A stretch of 15,837 bases of DNA from Pseudomonadota bacterium (GCA_018812395.1 JAHJDS010000501.1:1-15837); one strand, 5' to 3'. Shown: positions 1 through 6,288, counted from the first letter of the stretch. The notes: a model not told the origin generated them from the letters alone. Translations and numbers: made by a program.

Positions 1-233
1 GCGGCGCCGGCCCGGAGCAGGGCGTAGTCCTTCGAGACCCGGCTCATGGCGGCGAAGGACAGCTTGGTCACGTCATGGTTCCCGGTCAGGGCGGCCTGAT
101 TGAGGGCCTCGACGTCGTGAAGCTCGATCTTAAACTCGACGCCCGGCGCCCGGACCAGGCCATGGGCCAGGGCCTGGAACAGGAAGGTGTCGTTGGGGCA
201 GGGGGAGTAGGCTAATGATAGAACCCGGCTCAT
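1..233 (-). CDS. mqnD: MqnD, 1,4-dihydroxy-6-naphthoate synthase (N-terminal part, cut by window edge)
   Basis: The 77 visible codons give the start of the futalosine-pathway enzyme that converts cyclic dehypoxanthine futalosine to 1,4-dihydroxy-6-naphthoate, a late step of menaquinone synthesis. The N-terminal motif SLAYSPCPNDTFLF, followed by FKIELHDVEALN and a conserved TKLSFAA stretch, is typical of the MqnA/MqnD periplasmic-binding-protein-like fold; the SPCPNDTF form fits MqnD better than MqnA. The ATG at 233 is preceded by a good ribosome site (GAGGAAGAGG). It lies 25 bp downstream of mqnB in the same direction, so the two are almost surely co-transcribed. The catalytic region lies outside the window, so only family membership can be judged. 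Confidence 0.9.
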   Translation of the reverse strand, partial: MSRVLSLAYSPCPNDTFLFQALAHGLVRAPGVEFKIELHDVEALNQAALTGNHDVTKLSFAAMSRVSKDYALLRAGA

Positions 234-258
234 CGTAGGGCCTCTTCCTCGGTAAGAA

Positions 259-1011
259 TCACGCGCCAAGGAGTCCATTGGCGATCAGATAAACCACCGC
301 CTCCGCGGCGCGGGCCGCGGCCAGGAGAAGGTCCCATTCTTCTTTGTTTCGGCGTCCGACCCGGTTGCTGGCGCTCCTGATCTCCAGAAAGGGCAGGTCG
401 TACAGGGCGCAGACGTGGGCCGCGGCGGCGCCCTCCATGTTCTCCATGACCGCCCCCCACCGCTTCTCGTGGACCGCGGCGGTCCGGTCGGTGGTCGTGA
501 TCGTGGCCACGCTCAAGAAGGGGCCGGCCGCGACTTGGACGCCCTCGGGTTCGAACATGGGCCGCAGGAGTTCGAGGCCGGCGCTGACCAGCTCGACATC
601 GAGCGGATAGAGACGATAGTGGTCGCCCTGCCCCGTGCGTAGGACCGGCCAGGGCAGCCGGGCCGGCGGGTCGCCGGGCGTGGCGGTTTCGAGACCCAGG
701 TGGGCGTCGATCTCCTCGGTGGCCAGGGCCAGGTCGCCGATACCCAGGCCGGACGAGTCGAAATAGCCGGCGCAACCGGTCTGGATGACCAGGCCCGGCC
801 GGCGCTTCTCGAAGACGGCGGTCAAGGCCTGGGCGGTGTTGACCTGGCCCGGGCCGGTGACCAGGACCCGGACCGGCTCCTCGGCGATGGTCCCCGTGAA
901 AATCTTCCGGCGACCGACCTCTTCCCGCCGCGCCTGGGCCATGGTCTCGACGACCGGCCCGGCTTCGGCGACCGTGGCCACGACGACCAGTTGTTCTCTT
1001 CCTAATGACAT
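259..1011 (-). CDS. mqnB: MqnB, futalosine hydrolase
   Basis: This 250-residue protein belongs to the nucleoside phosphorylase/MTA-SAH nucleosidase superfamily. MqnB removes hypoxanthine from futalosine to give dehypoxanthine futalosine in menaquinone synthesis, in the cytoplasm. Visible marks are the N-terminal VVVATVAEAGPV strand, GPGQVNTA (53-60), TGCAGYF (78-84), VATITTTDR (168-176), the superfamily signature MEGAA (192-196) with the substrate-binding Glu193, and ASNRVGRR (214-221). The ATG at 1011 is chosen because the family fold begins right there. The frame stays open upstream to about 1182, but that part lies inside tetR and is not family-like. The ribosome site is weak, and the 13-bp gap to tetR suggests coupled translation. 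The neighbour mqnD supports the futalosine assignment over a general nucleosidase. Confidence 0.9.
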   Translation of the reverse strand: MSLGREQLVVVATVAEAGPVVETMAQARREEVGRRKIFTGTIAEEPVRVLVTGPGQVNTAQALTAVFEKRRPGLVIQTGCAGYFDSSGLGIGDLALATEEIDAHLGLETATPGDPPARLPWPVLRTGQGDHYRLYPLDVELVSAGLELLRPMFEPEGVQVAAGPFLSVATITTTDRTAAVHEKRWGAVMENMEGAAAAHVCALYDLPFLEIRSASNRVGRRNKEEWDLLLAAARAAEAVVYLIANGLLGA

Positions 1012-1024
1012 CAATGGTTCGCCG

Positions 1025-1672
1025 TCACGGGCTTGGCCCCAATCCCCGGCGCAGGATGTCGACCAGGCCCTTGACCCGGCGCTGAATGGTCGCCTCGTCG
1101 GCCCGGTACATTCCCCCGCCGGCGTCCAGATGGGCCAGGGCCAGGGCCTGCAGGAAGCGGTCGAAGACCGAGTCCAGGACAAACGCCGCCAGATCCAGGT
1201 CCAGATCGGGCCTGAGTTCTCCCCGGTCGCGGCCGGTCTCGAGCAGTTCCCGCAAAAAGCCCAGGCTGTCGGCCCGCAGTTGGCCGATCATCTCCTGGCG
1301 GAGCGGGGCGCCCGAGTCGAACATGACCTTGAGGTACAGGCTGTAGATCCTCGGGTGCTGTCCGACAAAGGACACGCCGCCCAGGAGGGTCTTTTCGATC
1401 CGGGTGAAGACGTCGTCGCCGCTGGTTTGGTCGCGGACGCCCCGAAGTTGATCCTTGACCCGATCGACCGTTCTTTCGAAGAGGAATAGAAAGAGCCGCT
1501 TCTTGCTGCCGAAGTACTGGAACATGGAGCCCTTGGCGATGCCGACGCGTTCGGCGATGGCCCCCATCTTGGTCCCGGAGTAGCCCGCCTGGCTGAACTC
1601 GCCCAGGGCGGCCTTGATGATCCGCGTCTGTTTGGACGCAGCCAGGTTGTTGAAGGTCTTGCCGGGCTTCAT
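1025..1672 (-). CDS. TetR/AcrR-family transcriptional regulator
   Basis: This 215-residue protein has a classic TetR N-terminal DNA-binding domain. Helix 1 is at about 14-28, the helix-turn-helix is at 36-55 (IAERVGIAKGSMFQYF), and the GSKKRL turn follows at 55-60. The helical C-terminal half is the ligand-binding and dimer region and gives no clear ligand clue. It lies between aroC (67 bp upstream) and mqnB (13 bp downstream). It could therefore control itself and the mqn genes, or simply sit in the operon. A sigma70-like promoter and an ATTGATCAAT palindrome lie just upstream, which suggests autoregulation. The family assignment is firm; the target and effector are unknown. Confidence 0.92.
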   Translation of the reverse strand: MKPGKTFNNLAASKQTRIIKAALGEFSQAGYSGTKMGAIAERVGIAKGSMFQYFGSKKRLFLFLFERTVDRVKDQLRGVRDQTSGDDVFTRIEKTLLGGVSFVGQHPRIYSLYLKVMFDSGAPLRQEMIGQLRADSLGFLRELLETGRDRGELRPDLDLDLAAFVLDSVFDRFLQALALAHLDAGGGMYRADEATIQRRVKGLVDILRRGLGPSP

Positions 1673-1695
1673 GACGATCGTCCGGAAAAAGGCTT

Positions 1696-1732
1696 ATTGA
1701 TCAATTCTACCCGCGGACGTCGGGGCGGACAA
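1696..1732 (-). promoter_or_regulatory. Candidate sigma70 promoter and operator of tetR-mqnBD
   Basis: Reading the minus strand, TTGTCC (1732-1727, 4 of 6 matches to the -35 box) is separated by exactly 17 bp from TAGAAT (1709-1704, 5 of 6 matches to the -10 box). A perfect 10-bp palindrome ATTGATCAAT (1696-1705) overlaps the downstream edge of the -10 box, where a repressor would block polymerase. Assigning it to TetR is inference from position. Confidence 0.45.
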
Positions 1733-1739
1733 GGGCGGC

Positions 1740-2804
1740 TCAATCGAATTCCACCCGCGCCAGGCGCTGCCGGAGCAGATGGTCGGCCAGAACCAGGCGG
1801 ACCATGGCCTGACACACGGGCACGATGCGGGGCAGGGCCGAGACGTCATGCCGTCCGGTGACGCTAATCGTCGTCGGCTGGAAGTTCAGGTCCACGGTTT
1901 GCTGTTCAACGGCGATGGAGGCAATGGGCTTGACCGCGGCCCGGATGACGATGTTCTGTCCGGTCGAAATGCCGCCCAGGATGCCGCCGGCGTTGTTGCC
2001 CAAAAAACCATCCGGGGTCAGGGGATCGTTGTTCTCCGAGCCCAGCAGTCGGGCGGCCCGGAACCCGGCCCCGATCTCGACGCTCTTAATGGCGCCGATG
2101 GACATGATCGCCTGGGCCAGGGCCGCGTCCAGTTTGTCGAACACCGGCTCGCCCAGGCCGGCCGGACAGCCCCGGACGAGGACCTCGACCACGCCGCCCA
2201 CGCTGTCGCCGACCCGCTTGACCTCGGCCAATCGGGCCTTCATTTTGTCCACCACGCTCGGGTCGGGAGACAGAAGTTCATTTTGGACCACCGCCCCCCA
2301 GTCGGTCTCGGTGGCCTCGACGCCCCCCAGCTCCCGAGTGCAGGCCAGCACGTTGACCCCGAACTTGTCGAGCCAGGCCTGGGCCACCGCCCCGGCGGCC
2401 ACCCGGGCGGCCGTCTCCCGGGCCGAGGCCCGGCCGCCGCCGCGGTGATCGCGAAGGCCATACTTGAGGTGGTAGGTCAGGTCGGCGTGACCGGGCCGGA
2501 ATTTGTCCGCCAGGTCGTCGTAATCCCCACTCCGGACGTCCCGGTTGTCAATCACGATGCAGATCGGCGTGCCCAGGGTCCGGCCCTGATACACGCCGGA
2601 CAGGATGCGGCCCTGATCCGGCTCGCGGCGGGGGGTGGCGTGGGCGCTGGTCCCCGGCCGGCGGCGATCCAGTTCGGCCTGGATGATCTCGGTCGAGATC
2701 TCCAGGCCGGCCGGACAGCCGTCAATCACCACCCCCACGGCCGGACCGTGGGACTCGCCCCAGGTGGTCACCACGAAATTTCTGCCAAAGGTGTTGCCGG
2801 CCAC
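1740..2804 (-). CDS. aroC: AroC, chorismate synthase
   Basis: This 354-residue enzyme converts 5-enolpyruvylshikimate-3-phosphate to chorismate using reduced FMN, the last step of the shikimate pathway. Family marks are WGESHG (15-20), RRRPG (47-51), FRPGHAD (102-108), DHRGGGRASARETAARVAAG (119-138) and, near the C-terminus, NAGGILGGISTGQNI and the FMN-site RHD in GRHDVSALPR. Length is normal for the family (about 350-390). The start is GTG at 2804, preceded by GAGGAG, which lies inside the last codons of the aroA remnant. aroC translation is therefore probably coupled to that frame. The product feeds the futalosine pathway, two of whose genes follow downstream. Confidence 0.97.
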   Translation of the reverse strand: MAGNTFGRNFVVTTWGESHGPAVGVVIDGCPAGLEISTEIIQAELDRRRPGTSAHATPRREPDQGRILSGVYQGRTLGTPICIVIDNRDVRSGDYDDLADKFRPGHADLTYHLKYGLRDHRGGGRASARETAARVAAGAVAQAWLDKFGVNVLACTRELGGVEATETDWGAVVQNELLSPDPSVVDKMKARLAEVKRVGDSVGGVVEVLVRGCPAGLGEPVFDKLDAALAQAIMSIGAIKSVEIGAGFRAARLLGSENNDPLTPDGFLGNNAGGILGGISTGQNIVIRAAVKPIASIAVEQQTVDLNFQPTTISVTGRHDVSALPRIVPVCQAMVRLVLADHLLRQRLARVEFD

Positions 2805-2810
2805 CTCGCC

Positions 2811-2957
2811 TCACTCCTCGAGCCCGTCCCCCGGCGCCCGGAAGTCGGGGCCGGACTTGGCGACGCATTCGGGATTATCCATCTTAAGCCCGATGACTGC
2901 CAGCCCGGGCACGGTGACGTCGGTCCGTACCGGACCGCTGGGCCAAATCTCGACCAT
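2811..2957 (-). pseudogene. aroA: Collapsed aroA (EPSP synthase) remnant: N-terminus joined in frame to C-terminus
   Basis: A 48-codon ORF runs from ATG 2957 to TGA 2811. Residues 3-18 (EIWPSGPVRTDVTVPG) match the start of EPSP synthase, usually of the form EIRPSGPLRGEVRVPGSKS. Residues 19-48 match its extreme C-terminus, with AVIGL followed by DNPECVAKSGPDF, usually of the form (D/N)PxCVAKSFPDFW. About 370-390 internal codons of a normal 420-440-residue enzyme are missing, including every catalytic and substrate-binding segment, so it cannot make EPSP. The tail looks partly eroded: Phe-Pro-Asp-Phe-Trp appears as Gly-Pro-Asp-Phe-Arg. The ORF overlaps the end of aroE by 74 bp, and its last codons carry the aroC ribosome site. 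The slot between aroE and aroC is where an aroA would be expected. It could be a real deletion or an assembly error; the identity of both ends looks convincing. Confidence 0.75.
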
Positions 2958-3780
2958 CGGTCGTTTCCGCACTTCCCAGGGCGGCCAGGGCCGCGGCGCG
3001 CATGACCTCGATGGGGGCCGGTTGATCGGTCCACAGCTCGAACTGCAGCCTTGCCTGGGACAAGAAGACCTCCAGCCCGGACACGATTCTTTGGCCCCGC
3101 TGCTGGGCCTCGACCAGGAGCCTGGTCTTCCGGGGATTGTAGACCATGTCCAGGACCACGGTGTTTCGGGGCAACCCCTCGACCTCGATCGGCGTTTGGT
3201 CGCTCCCGGGCCACATGCCCACGGGCGTGGCGTTGATGACTATCTCCGGCCCCTGGTCCAGGGCCGACTCCAGGGAGGTCGCCTGGAGGCCGAGACTCCC
3301 GGCCATGGCCGCGGCCCGGTCCGGCGAGCGACCGGTGATGATCACCTCGGCCCCGGCCCGGGCCAGACCAAAGGCCGCGGCCTTGGCCGCGCCCCCGGCG
3401 CCGATGACCAGCGCTCGGCGGCCCGGGACGTCGGTCACTTCGTTCAGGGCGGCCAGGATGGCCGGAAAATCGGTATTGGCGCCGAAGAGCCGGCCGTCCC
3501 GGTTGATCACGGTGTTGATCGCCCCCAGTTTTGCGGCCTCATCCTCCACCTCGTCCACCAGGGCCAGGGCCGCCTCCTTGTGGGGGATGGTGATGGACAA
3601 CCCGGCCAGCCCCAGGGCCCGGGCGCCGACCAGGGCGGCGGCGATGTCGGTCGTGGGGAAGGCCAGGTAGACCATGTTCAGGCCCAGGTGGCCGAAGGCG
3701 GCGTTGTGGACCGTGGGGCTCAAGGTGTGGGCCAGGGGCCATCCCAGCACGGCGTACGTTTTGGTCAGGGCGTCGATCAC
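2884..3780 (-). CDS. aroE: AroE, shikimate dehydrogenase (NADP+), with an unusual C-terminal extension
   Basis: AroE reduces 3-dehydroshikimate to shikimate. Visible marks are LSPTVHNAAF (20-29), the substrate-binding SITIPHK with catalytic Lys68, GAINT (86-90), NTD with Asp104, the dinucleotide motif GAGGAAKA (127-134), INATPVGM (182-189), VYNP (213-216) and GLEVFLSQARLQFELWT (235-251). The GTG start at 3780 overlaps the aroD stop by 4 bp (GTGA), a classic coupled junction. The frame is open upstream to 4098 but only repeats aroD out of frame. The normal fold ends near residue 268. The last 30 or so residues are Arg-rich, unlike any AroE tail, and are read in another frame through the aroA remnant, so the natural stop may be lost. 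The catalytic core looks intact. Confidence 0.94.
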   Translation of the reverse strand: MIDALTKTYAVLGWPLAHTLSPTVHNAAFGHLGLNMVYLAFPTTDIAAALVGARALGLAGLSITIPHKEAALALVDEVEDEAAKLGAINTVINRDGRLFGANTDFPAILAALNEVTDVPGRRALVIGAGGAAKAAAFGLARAGAEVIITGRSPDRAAAMAGSLGLQATSLESALDQGPEIVINATPVGMWPGSDQTPIEVEGLPRNTVVLDMVYNPRKTRLLVEAQQRGQRIVSGLEVFLSQARLQFELWTDQPAPIEVMRAAALAALGSAETTDGRDLAQRSGTDRRHRARAGSHRA

Positions 3781-4457
3781 GTCAACGCCTCCAGCATTCG
3801 CCGCAGCAGGGGGCCCTCGATCTGCCCCGGGGCCGAGGCCGCGCCGGCCCGGGCCGGGGCGTAGGTCCAGGGAACGCCCATCAGCGGCGCGGCCACCCGG
3901 CTCCATCGTCCCATCGGCCCCAGGCAAAAGGCGATCAACTCCAGCCCAAGGTCCTTGGCCCAGGGAATGAGCGACAGGACCCGGAGGTTGTCCTCGACTC
4001 GCTGGGCCCGGGTGACCAGCTTGATGACGTCGGCCTCGGCCCGGGCCAACTGTTTGAACCGGGCGATCAGGAAGGCTTCCGGGGGCGTCGCCTCCCACAG
4101 GTGAAGGGACACGATCAACCGGGTGTTTGCGGGCCGGCCTCTAATGGCGTCCCAGAGGGCCTCCCCGGCCTCGAGTTCGACGTCCACGTAATCAGGGGCC
4201 AGGGCCAGAAACTTCCCTAAAAAGGCCGCCCGGGCCTCCTCGTCTCCCCTGAAACCGCCCCCATCCCACTGGGGACGGCAGGCCAGGATCAGCGGGTGTG
4301 GAAAGTCGTCGATCGTTGGGGGGACGTTCGTCGAGGACAGAAAATCCAGCCGCCACTCGAACAGGTCGGCCCAGGGGCCCGCCCCGGCCATGACCCGGCG
4401 GGCCTCGTCCGGGGTCGGCTCGATGACGCTGGCGCAGATTCGGGCCTCACTTTTCAT
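3777..4457 (-). CDS. aroD: AroD, type I 3-dehydroquinate dehydratase
   Basis: This 226-residue class I enzyme dehydrates 3-dehydroquinate to 3-dehydroshikimate through a Schiff base. Key sites are visible: EWRLD (34-38), Arg61 in CRPQWDGGGF, catalytic His119 in IVSLHLW, Schiff-base Lys146 in ADVIKLVT, Arg187 in GRWSR, and APGQIEGP (209-216) near the C-terminus. The length is typical. The ATG at 4457 is chosen over a TTG at 4472, since it overlaps the aroB' stop by only 11 bp and the family fold begins a few residues later. The 4-bp overlap with aroE downstream indicates one operon. No residue needed for catalysis appears to be missing. Confidence 0.95.
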   Translation of the reverse strand: MKSEARICASVIEPTPDEARRVMAGAGPWADLFEWRLDFLSSTNVPPTIDDFPHPLILACRPQWDGGGFRGDEEARAAFLGKFLALAPDYVDVELEAGEALWDAIRGRPANTRLIVSLHLWEATPPEAFLIARFKQLARAEADVIKLVTRAQRVEDNLRVLSLIPWAKDLGLELIAFCLGPMGRWSRVAAPLMGVPWTYAPARAGAASAPGQIEGPLLRRMLEALT

Positions 4458-5484
4458 GGATGGTCTCGTCAATGGGGTGGCCGAAGTGGCGCCCGCCGCT
4501 CTCCACCAGGACCAGGACCCGGGTCCCGATTTCCAGACCGACGACCGAGACCGGGTCGCCTTGGGGCGTGGTCAGCCGGACCGTCTCGGCATTTTGAAGG
4601 AGCAGCCCGCCCTCGACTCCTTGGGCCCTGGCCCGGACCAGGATCAGCGGCCGGCGCTCGATCTTGGTCCGGCCGACGACCACCGGTTCGGTCCGGCCGT
4701 CGGCGGCCACGGCCAATACCTCGTCCCCGGCCTGAAGCTCGGACAGATACGCCGTCCGGCCGCCGGGCAGGCGGGCGTAGGCGTGGACCGGGCCGGCGTT
4801 TACCCGGAAGGGCCGGGGGTTGACGTAGGGGTTGGCCACGTTTTCGGGATGGACCAGGAACGTGAACCCGGCCGAATTGCCCACCAGCAGCCCCTGGGGC
4901 CCGGCCAGCAGACTGCAGGTGTCCACGCACACCCGGTCGCCCAGGCCCACCGGTCGGATTTCCGTCACCTCGGCCTGGCCCAGGTTGAGAGTTTCGACCG
5001 TCTTTTTGACCGGCTCGATAATCAGATTCCAGTCCGCGGTCTCATGGGCGTCCACGACCACGCCGGACACCCCGACCTCCAGGGCGCCCAGAACGGCCCG
5101 GGCCTCCTCGGCGGTCTTGACCCGGGCCAGGACCCGGCCCCGGCGGGCCAGGACGTTTTCCAGGGGGACCATTGACCAGTCACCCGTGCTCAGCACCAGC
5201 CACTTGTCCGGGTCAACGTCCTGGACCGTGTCCTGGTCGTCGCCGCTTTGCAGGTCGGCCAGGATCACGTCCCGACCCGGGACCAGGTCGCCGTCCGGGG
5301 CCACGGTCAGGACCCGGCCCAACTCCTTGGCCCGGTCGCTGGCGCCCTGATCGAGGATCAAGGCGTCCGCGCCCAGTTCCAGGGCCCGGGTGGCCAGGTC
5401 CTTGCGCCAGGGCTTGATCTGGACCCAGACCTGTCTGTTTTGGGCCGTCAATTCCTCCCCCACGGCCGCCGCCGAATTCTTCAT
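4447..5484 (-). CDS. aroB': 3-dehydroquinate synthase II (archaeal-type, MJ1249 family)
   Basis: This 345-residue protein belongs to the NAD-dependent DHQ synthase II family first described in methanogens. It makes 3-dehydroquinate from 2-amino-3,7-dideoxy-D-threo-hept-6-ulosonate, replacing the DAHP/AroB route. Evidence includes VQIKPWRKDLATRALELGAD (21-40), VSGVVVDAHE, GDRVCVDTCSLLAGPQGLLV, VHPENVANPYVNPRPFRVNA, GPVHAYARLPGG, YLSEL(K/Q)AGDEV and VVGRTKIERRPLILV, all highly conserved in the family. It is unrelated to classical AroB. About 20 residues precede the usual family start. The ATG at 5484 lacks a clear ribosome site, and GGGGGAGGAA at 5461-5452 has no well-spaced start after it. The partner aldolase-like enzyme (AroA') is not in the window. 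Confidence 0.93.
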   Translation of the reverse strand: MKNSAAAVGEELTAQNRQVWVQIKPWRKDLATRALELGADALILDQGASDRAKELGRVLTVAPDGDLVPGRDVILADLQSGDDQDTVQDVDPDKWLVLSTGDWSMVPLENVLARRGRVLARVKTAEEARAVLGALEVGVSGVVVDAHETADWNLIIEPVKKTVETLNLGQAEVTEIRPVGLGDRVCVDTCSLLAGPQGLLVGNSAGFTFLVHPENVANPYVNPRPFRVNAGPVHAYARLPGGRTAYLSELQAGDEVLAVAADGRTEPVVVGRTKIERRPLILVRARAQGVEGGLLLQNAETVRLTTPQGDPVSVVGLEIGTRVLVLVESGGRHFGHPIDETIHEK

Positions 5485-5499
5485 TATAAACGAATTTTG

Positions 5500-5528
5500 A
5501 CCATAACACGGCCCATTACCCAGGGCAA
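5500..5528 (-). promoter_or_regulatory. Candidate sigma70 promoter of the aro operon
   Basis: On the minus strand TTGCCC (5528-5523) and TATGGT (5505-5500) are 17 bp apart, each with 4 of 6 consensus matches. Transcription would begin only some 8-10 bases before the aroB' ATG at 5484, giving a nearly leaderless mRNA. A perfect TATAAT overlaps the ATG itself but has no good -35 box. Weak support. Confidence 0.3.
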
Positions 5529-5623
5529 GACGGGGCCGTGATTACCTGAAGAGGAAGGCCCGGTCCTGGACCGGCCGGCGCCGGGTCCGGGTGTTCAGTT
5601 TTTACATGGTTCGCCGATATGAA

Positions 5624-5647
5624 TTACGGTAAATGAGTAATCGTTAC
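5624..5647. promoter_or_regulatory. Paired palindromic sites, candidate enhancer for a sigma54 activator
   Basis: Two adjacent inverted repeats share the same half-site: TTAC-G-GTAA (5624-5632) and GTAA-TCG-TTAC (5637-5647). They lie about 100-125 bp upstream of the sigma54-like promoter at 5748, the usual distance for bacterial enhancer-binding proteins. The role is inferred from spacing and symmetry; no specific regulator is identified. Confidence 0.35.
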
Positions 5648-5747
5648 GCACCTCTCGAATTGCGTCCGCGCGGCCCCGGATGACCTGAGTCTAACTAGCT
5701 CAATCAAATCAATATCATTTGCCAGGCCAACCAAAATTTACCGACCG

Positions 5748-5764
5748 TGGCACGAAAAGTGCCA
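5748..5764 (+). promoter_or_regulatory. Sigma54-like (-24/-12) promoter, also a perfect inverted repeat
   Basis: TGGCACGAAAAGTGCC keeps the invariant GG and GC with exactly 10 bp between them, and matches TGGCACG-N4-TTGC(A/T) closely. It lies about 70 bp before the ATG of the ZraP-like gene. E. coli zraP is a known sigma54/ZraR target, which fits. The same bases also form TGGCAC-GAAAA-GTGCCA, a perfect 6-bp inverted repeat, so an operator or RNA stem-loop is an alternative reading. Confidence 0.5.
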
Positions 5765-5832
5765 TGAGCATCGGGCGGACGAACCAACGACTTCGGTCAA
5801 GATCCATAACCTCACTCCATAGGGGGCAGTAA

Positions 5833-6243
5833 ATGACCAAGAAACTGACGCTGATGGGGATGGCAATGCTGATGACGGCCCTGATGGCCACCACGGCCCT
5901 GGCCCAGTGGCGCGGCCCGGGTGGCGGCGGTCCGGGTTACGGCTGGTGCGGCGGCCCGGGCGGAGCCTTGGGCCCGGCCGACAAGGCGACCGATGATCTT
6001 CAGGCCAAGTTGTGGGCCCGGAAGCGGGCCCTGTACGACGAATTGGCCCAGGCCAAGCCCAATGCGGCCAAGGTCAAGGCCCTGACCCGGGAGGTCAACG
6101 CCCTGCGCGCCAAGTTGTTCGACCGCGTGACCCAGTATCAGCTTAAGAACCCCGACGCCCGTCGTTACGCCTGGGGCCGCGGCCGGCGCGGCGGATACGG
6201 CCGGCACCTGGGCTACGGCCCGCGCGGCGGCGGCTGCTGGTAA
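5833..6243 (+). CDS. ZraP/Spy-like periplasmic metal-resistance protein
   Basis: This 136-residue exported protein has a signal peptide (lysines at 3-4, hydrophobic 5-20, cleavage after ALA at 24). A Gly/Pro-rich stretch with Cys39 follows, then a charged helical segment at about 50-106 (KATDDLQAKLWARKRALYDE and onward) of the kind seen in the ZraP/Spy/CpxP superfamily. The tail is Gly/Arg/Tyr-rich and ends in Gly-Cys-Trp. Proteins of this group are periplasmic chaperones that sense or buffer zinc or copper. The ATG follows AGGGGG at a good distance. The sigma54-like promoter upstream and strong terminator downstream suggest its own transcript, possibly the first of the metal cluster. ZraP type is favoured over Spy because of the Gly-rich ends and terminal Cys, but this is a judgement by eye. 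Confidence 0.72.
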   Translation: MTKKLTLMGMAMLMTALMATTALAQWRGPGGGGPGYGWCGGPGGALGPADKATDDLQAKLWARKRALYDELAQAKPNAAKVKALTREVNALRAKLFDRVTQYQLKNPDARRYAWGRGRRGGYGRHLGYGPRGGGCW

Positions 6244-6288
6244 AAACCGGCCCACACACTCCTGGGGTAACCTCCAGATCGTGAGATG

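Larger units (their letters stand above)
5485..5832. other. Divergent intergenic control region between the aro operon and the ZraP-like gene
   Basis: This 348-bp stretch has no credible gene. From left to right it holds the aro promoter candidate, a G+C-rich perfect inverted repeat CCGGTCC-T-GGACCGG (5560-5574), two short palindromes at 5624-5632 and 5637-5647, an A+T-rich stretch around 5690-5735, a sigma54-like promoter at 5748-5763, and a ribosome site AGGGGG at 5821-5826 before the ATG at 5833. The A+T-rich part contains AATCAA twice. It resembles an IHF-type bend region, but no full IHF consensus is present. Confidence 0.6.

Noticed and set aside
1779..3864. Two ~400-codon plus-strand open frames opposite aroC and aroE
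   Set aside because: Antisense shadows of well-supported genes, with biased composition and no domain-like motifs.
3781..4098. N-terminal extension of aroE into aroD
   Set aside because: The upstream part is aroD read in another frame; the GTG at 3780 overlaps the aroD stop and begins exactly at the AroE fold.
5560..5574. The G+C-rich inverted repeat CCGGTCC-T-GGACCGG as a terminator
   Set aside because: It has a one-base centre and no T-run on either strand, and no gene ends towards it, so it is only noted as a possible protein-binding site.
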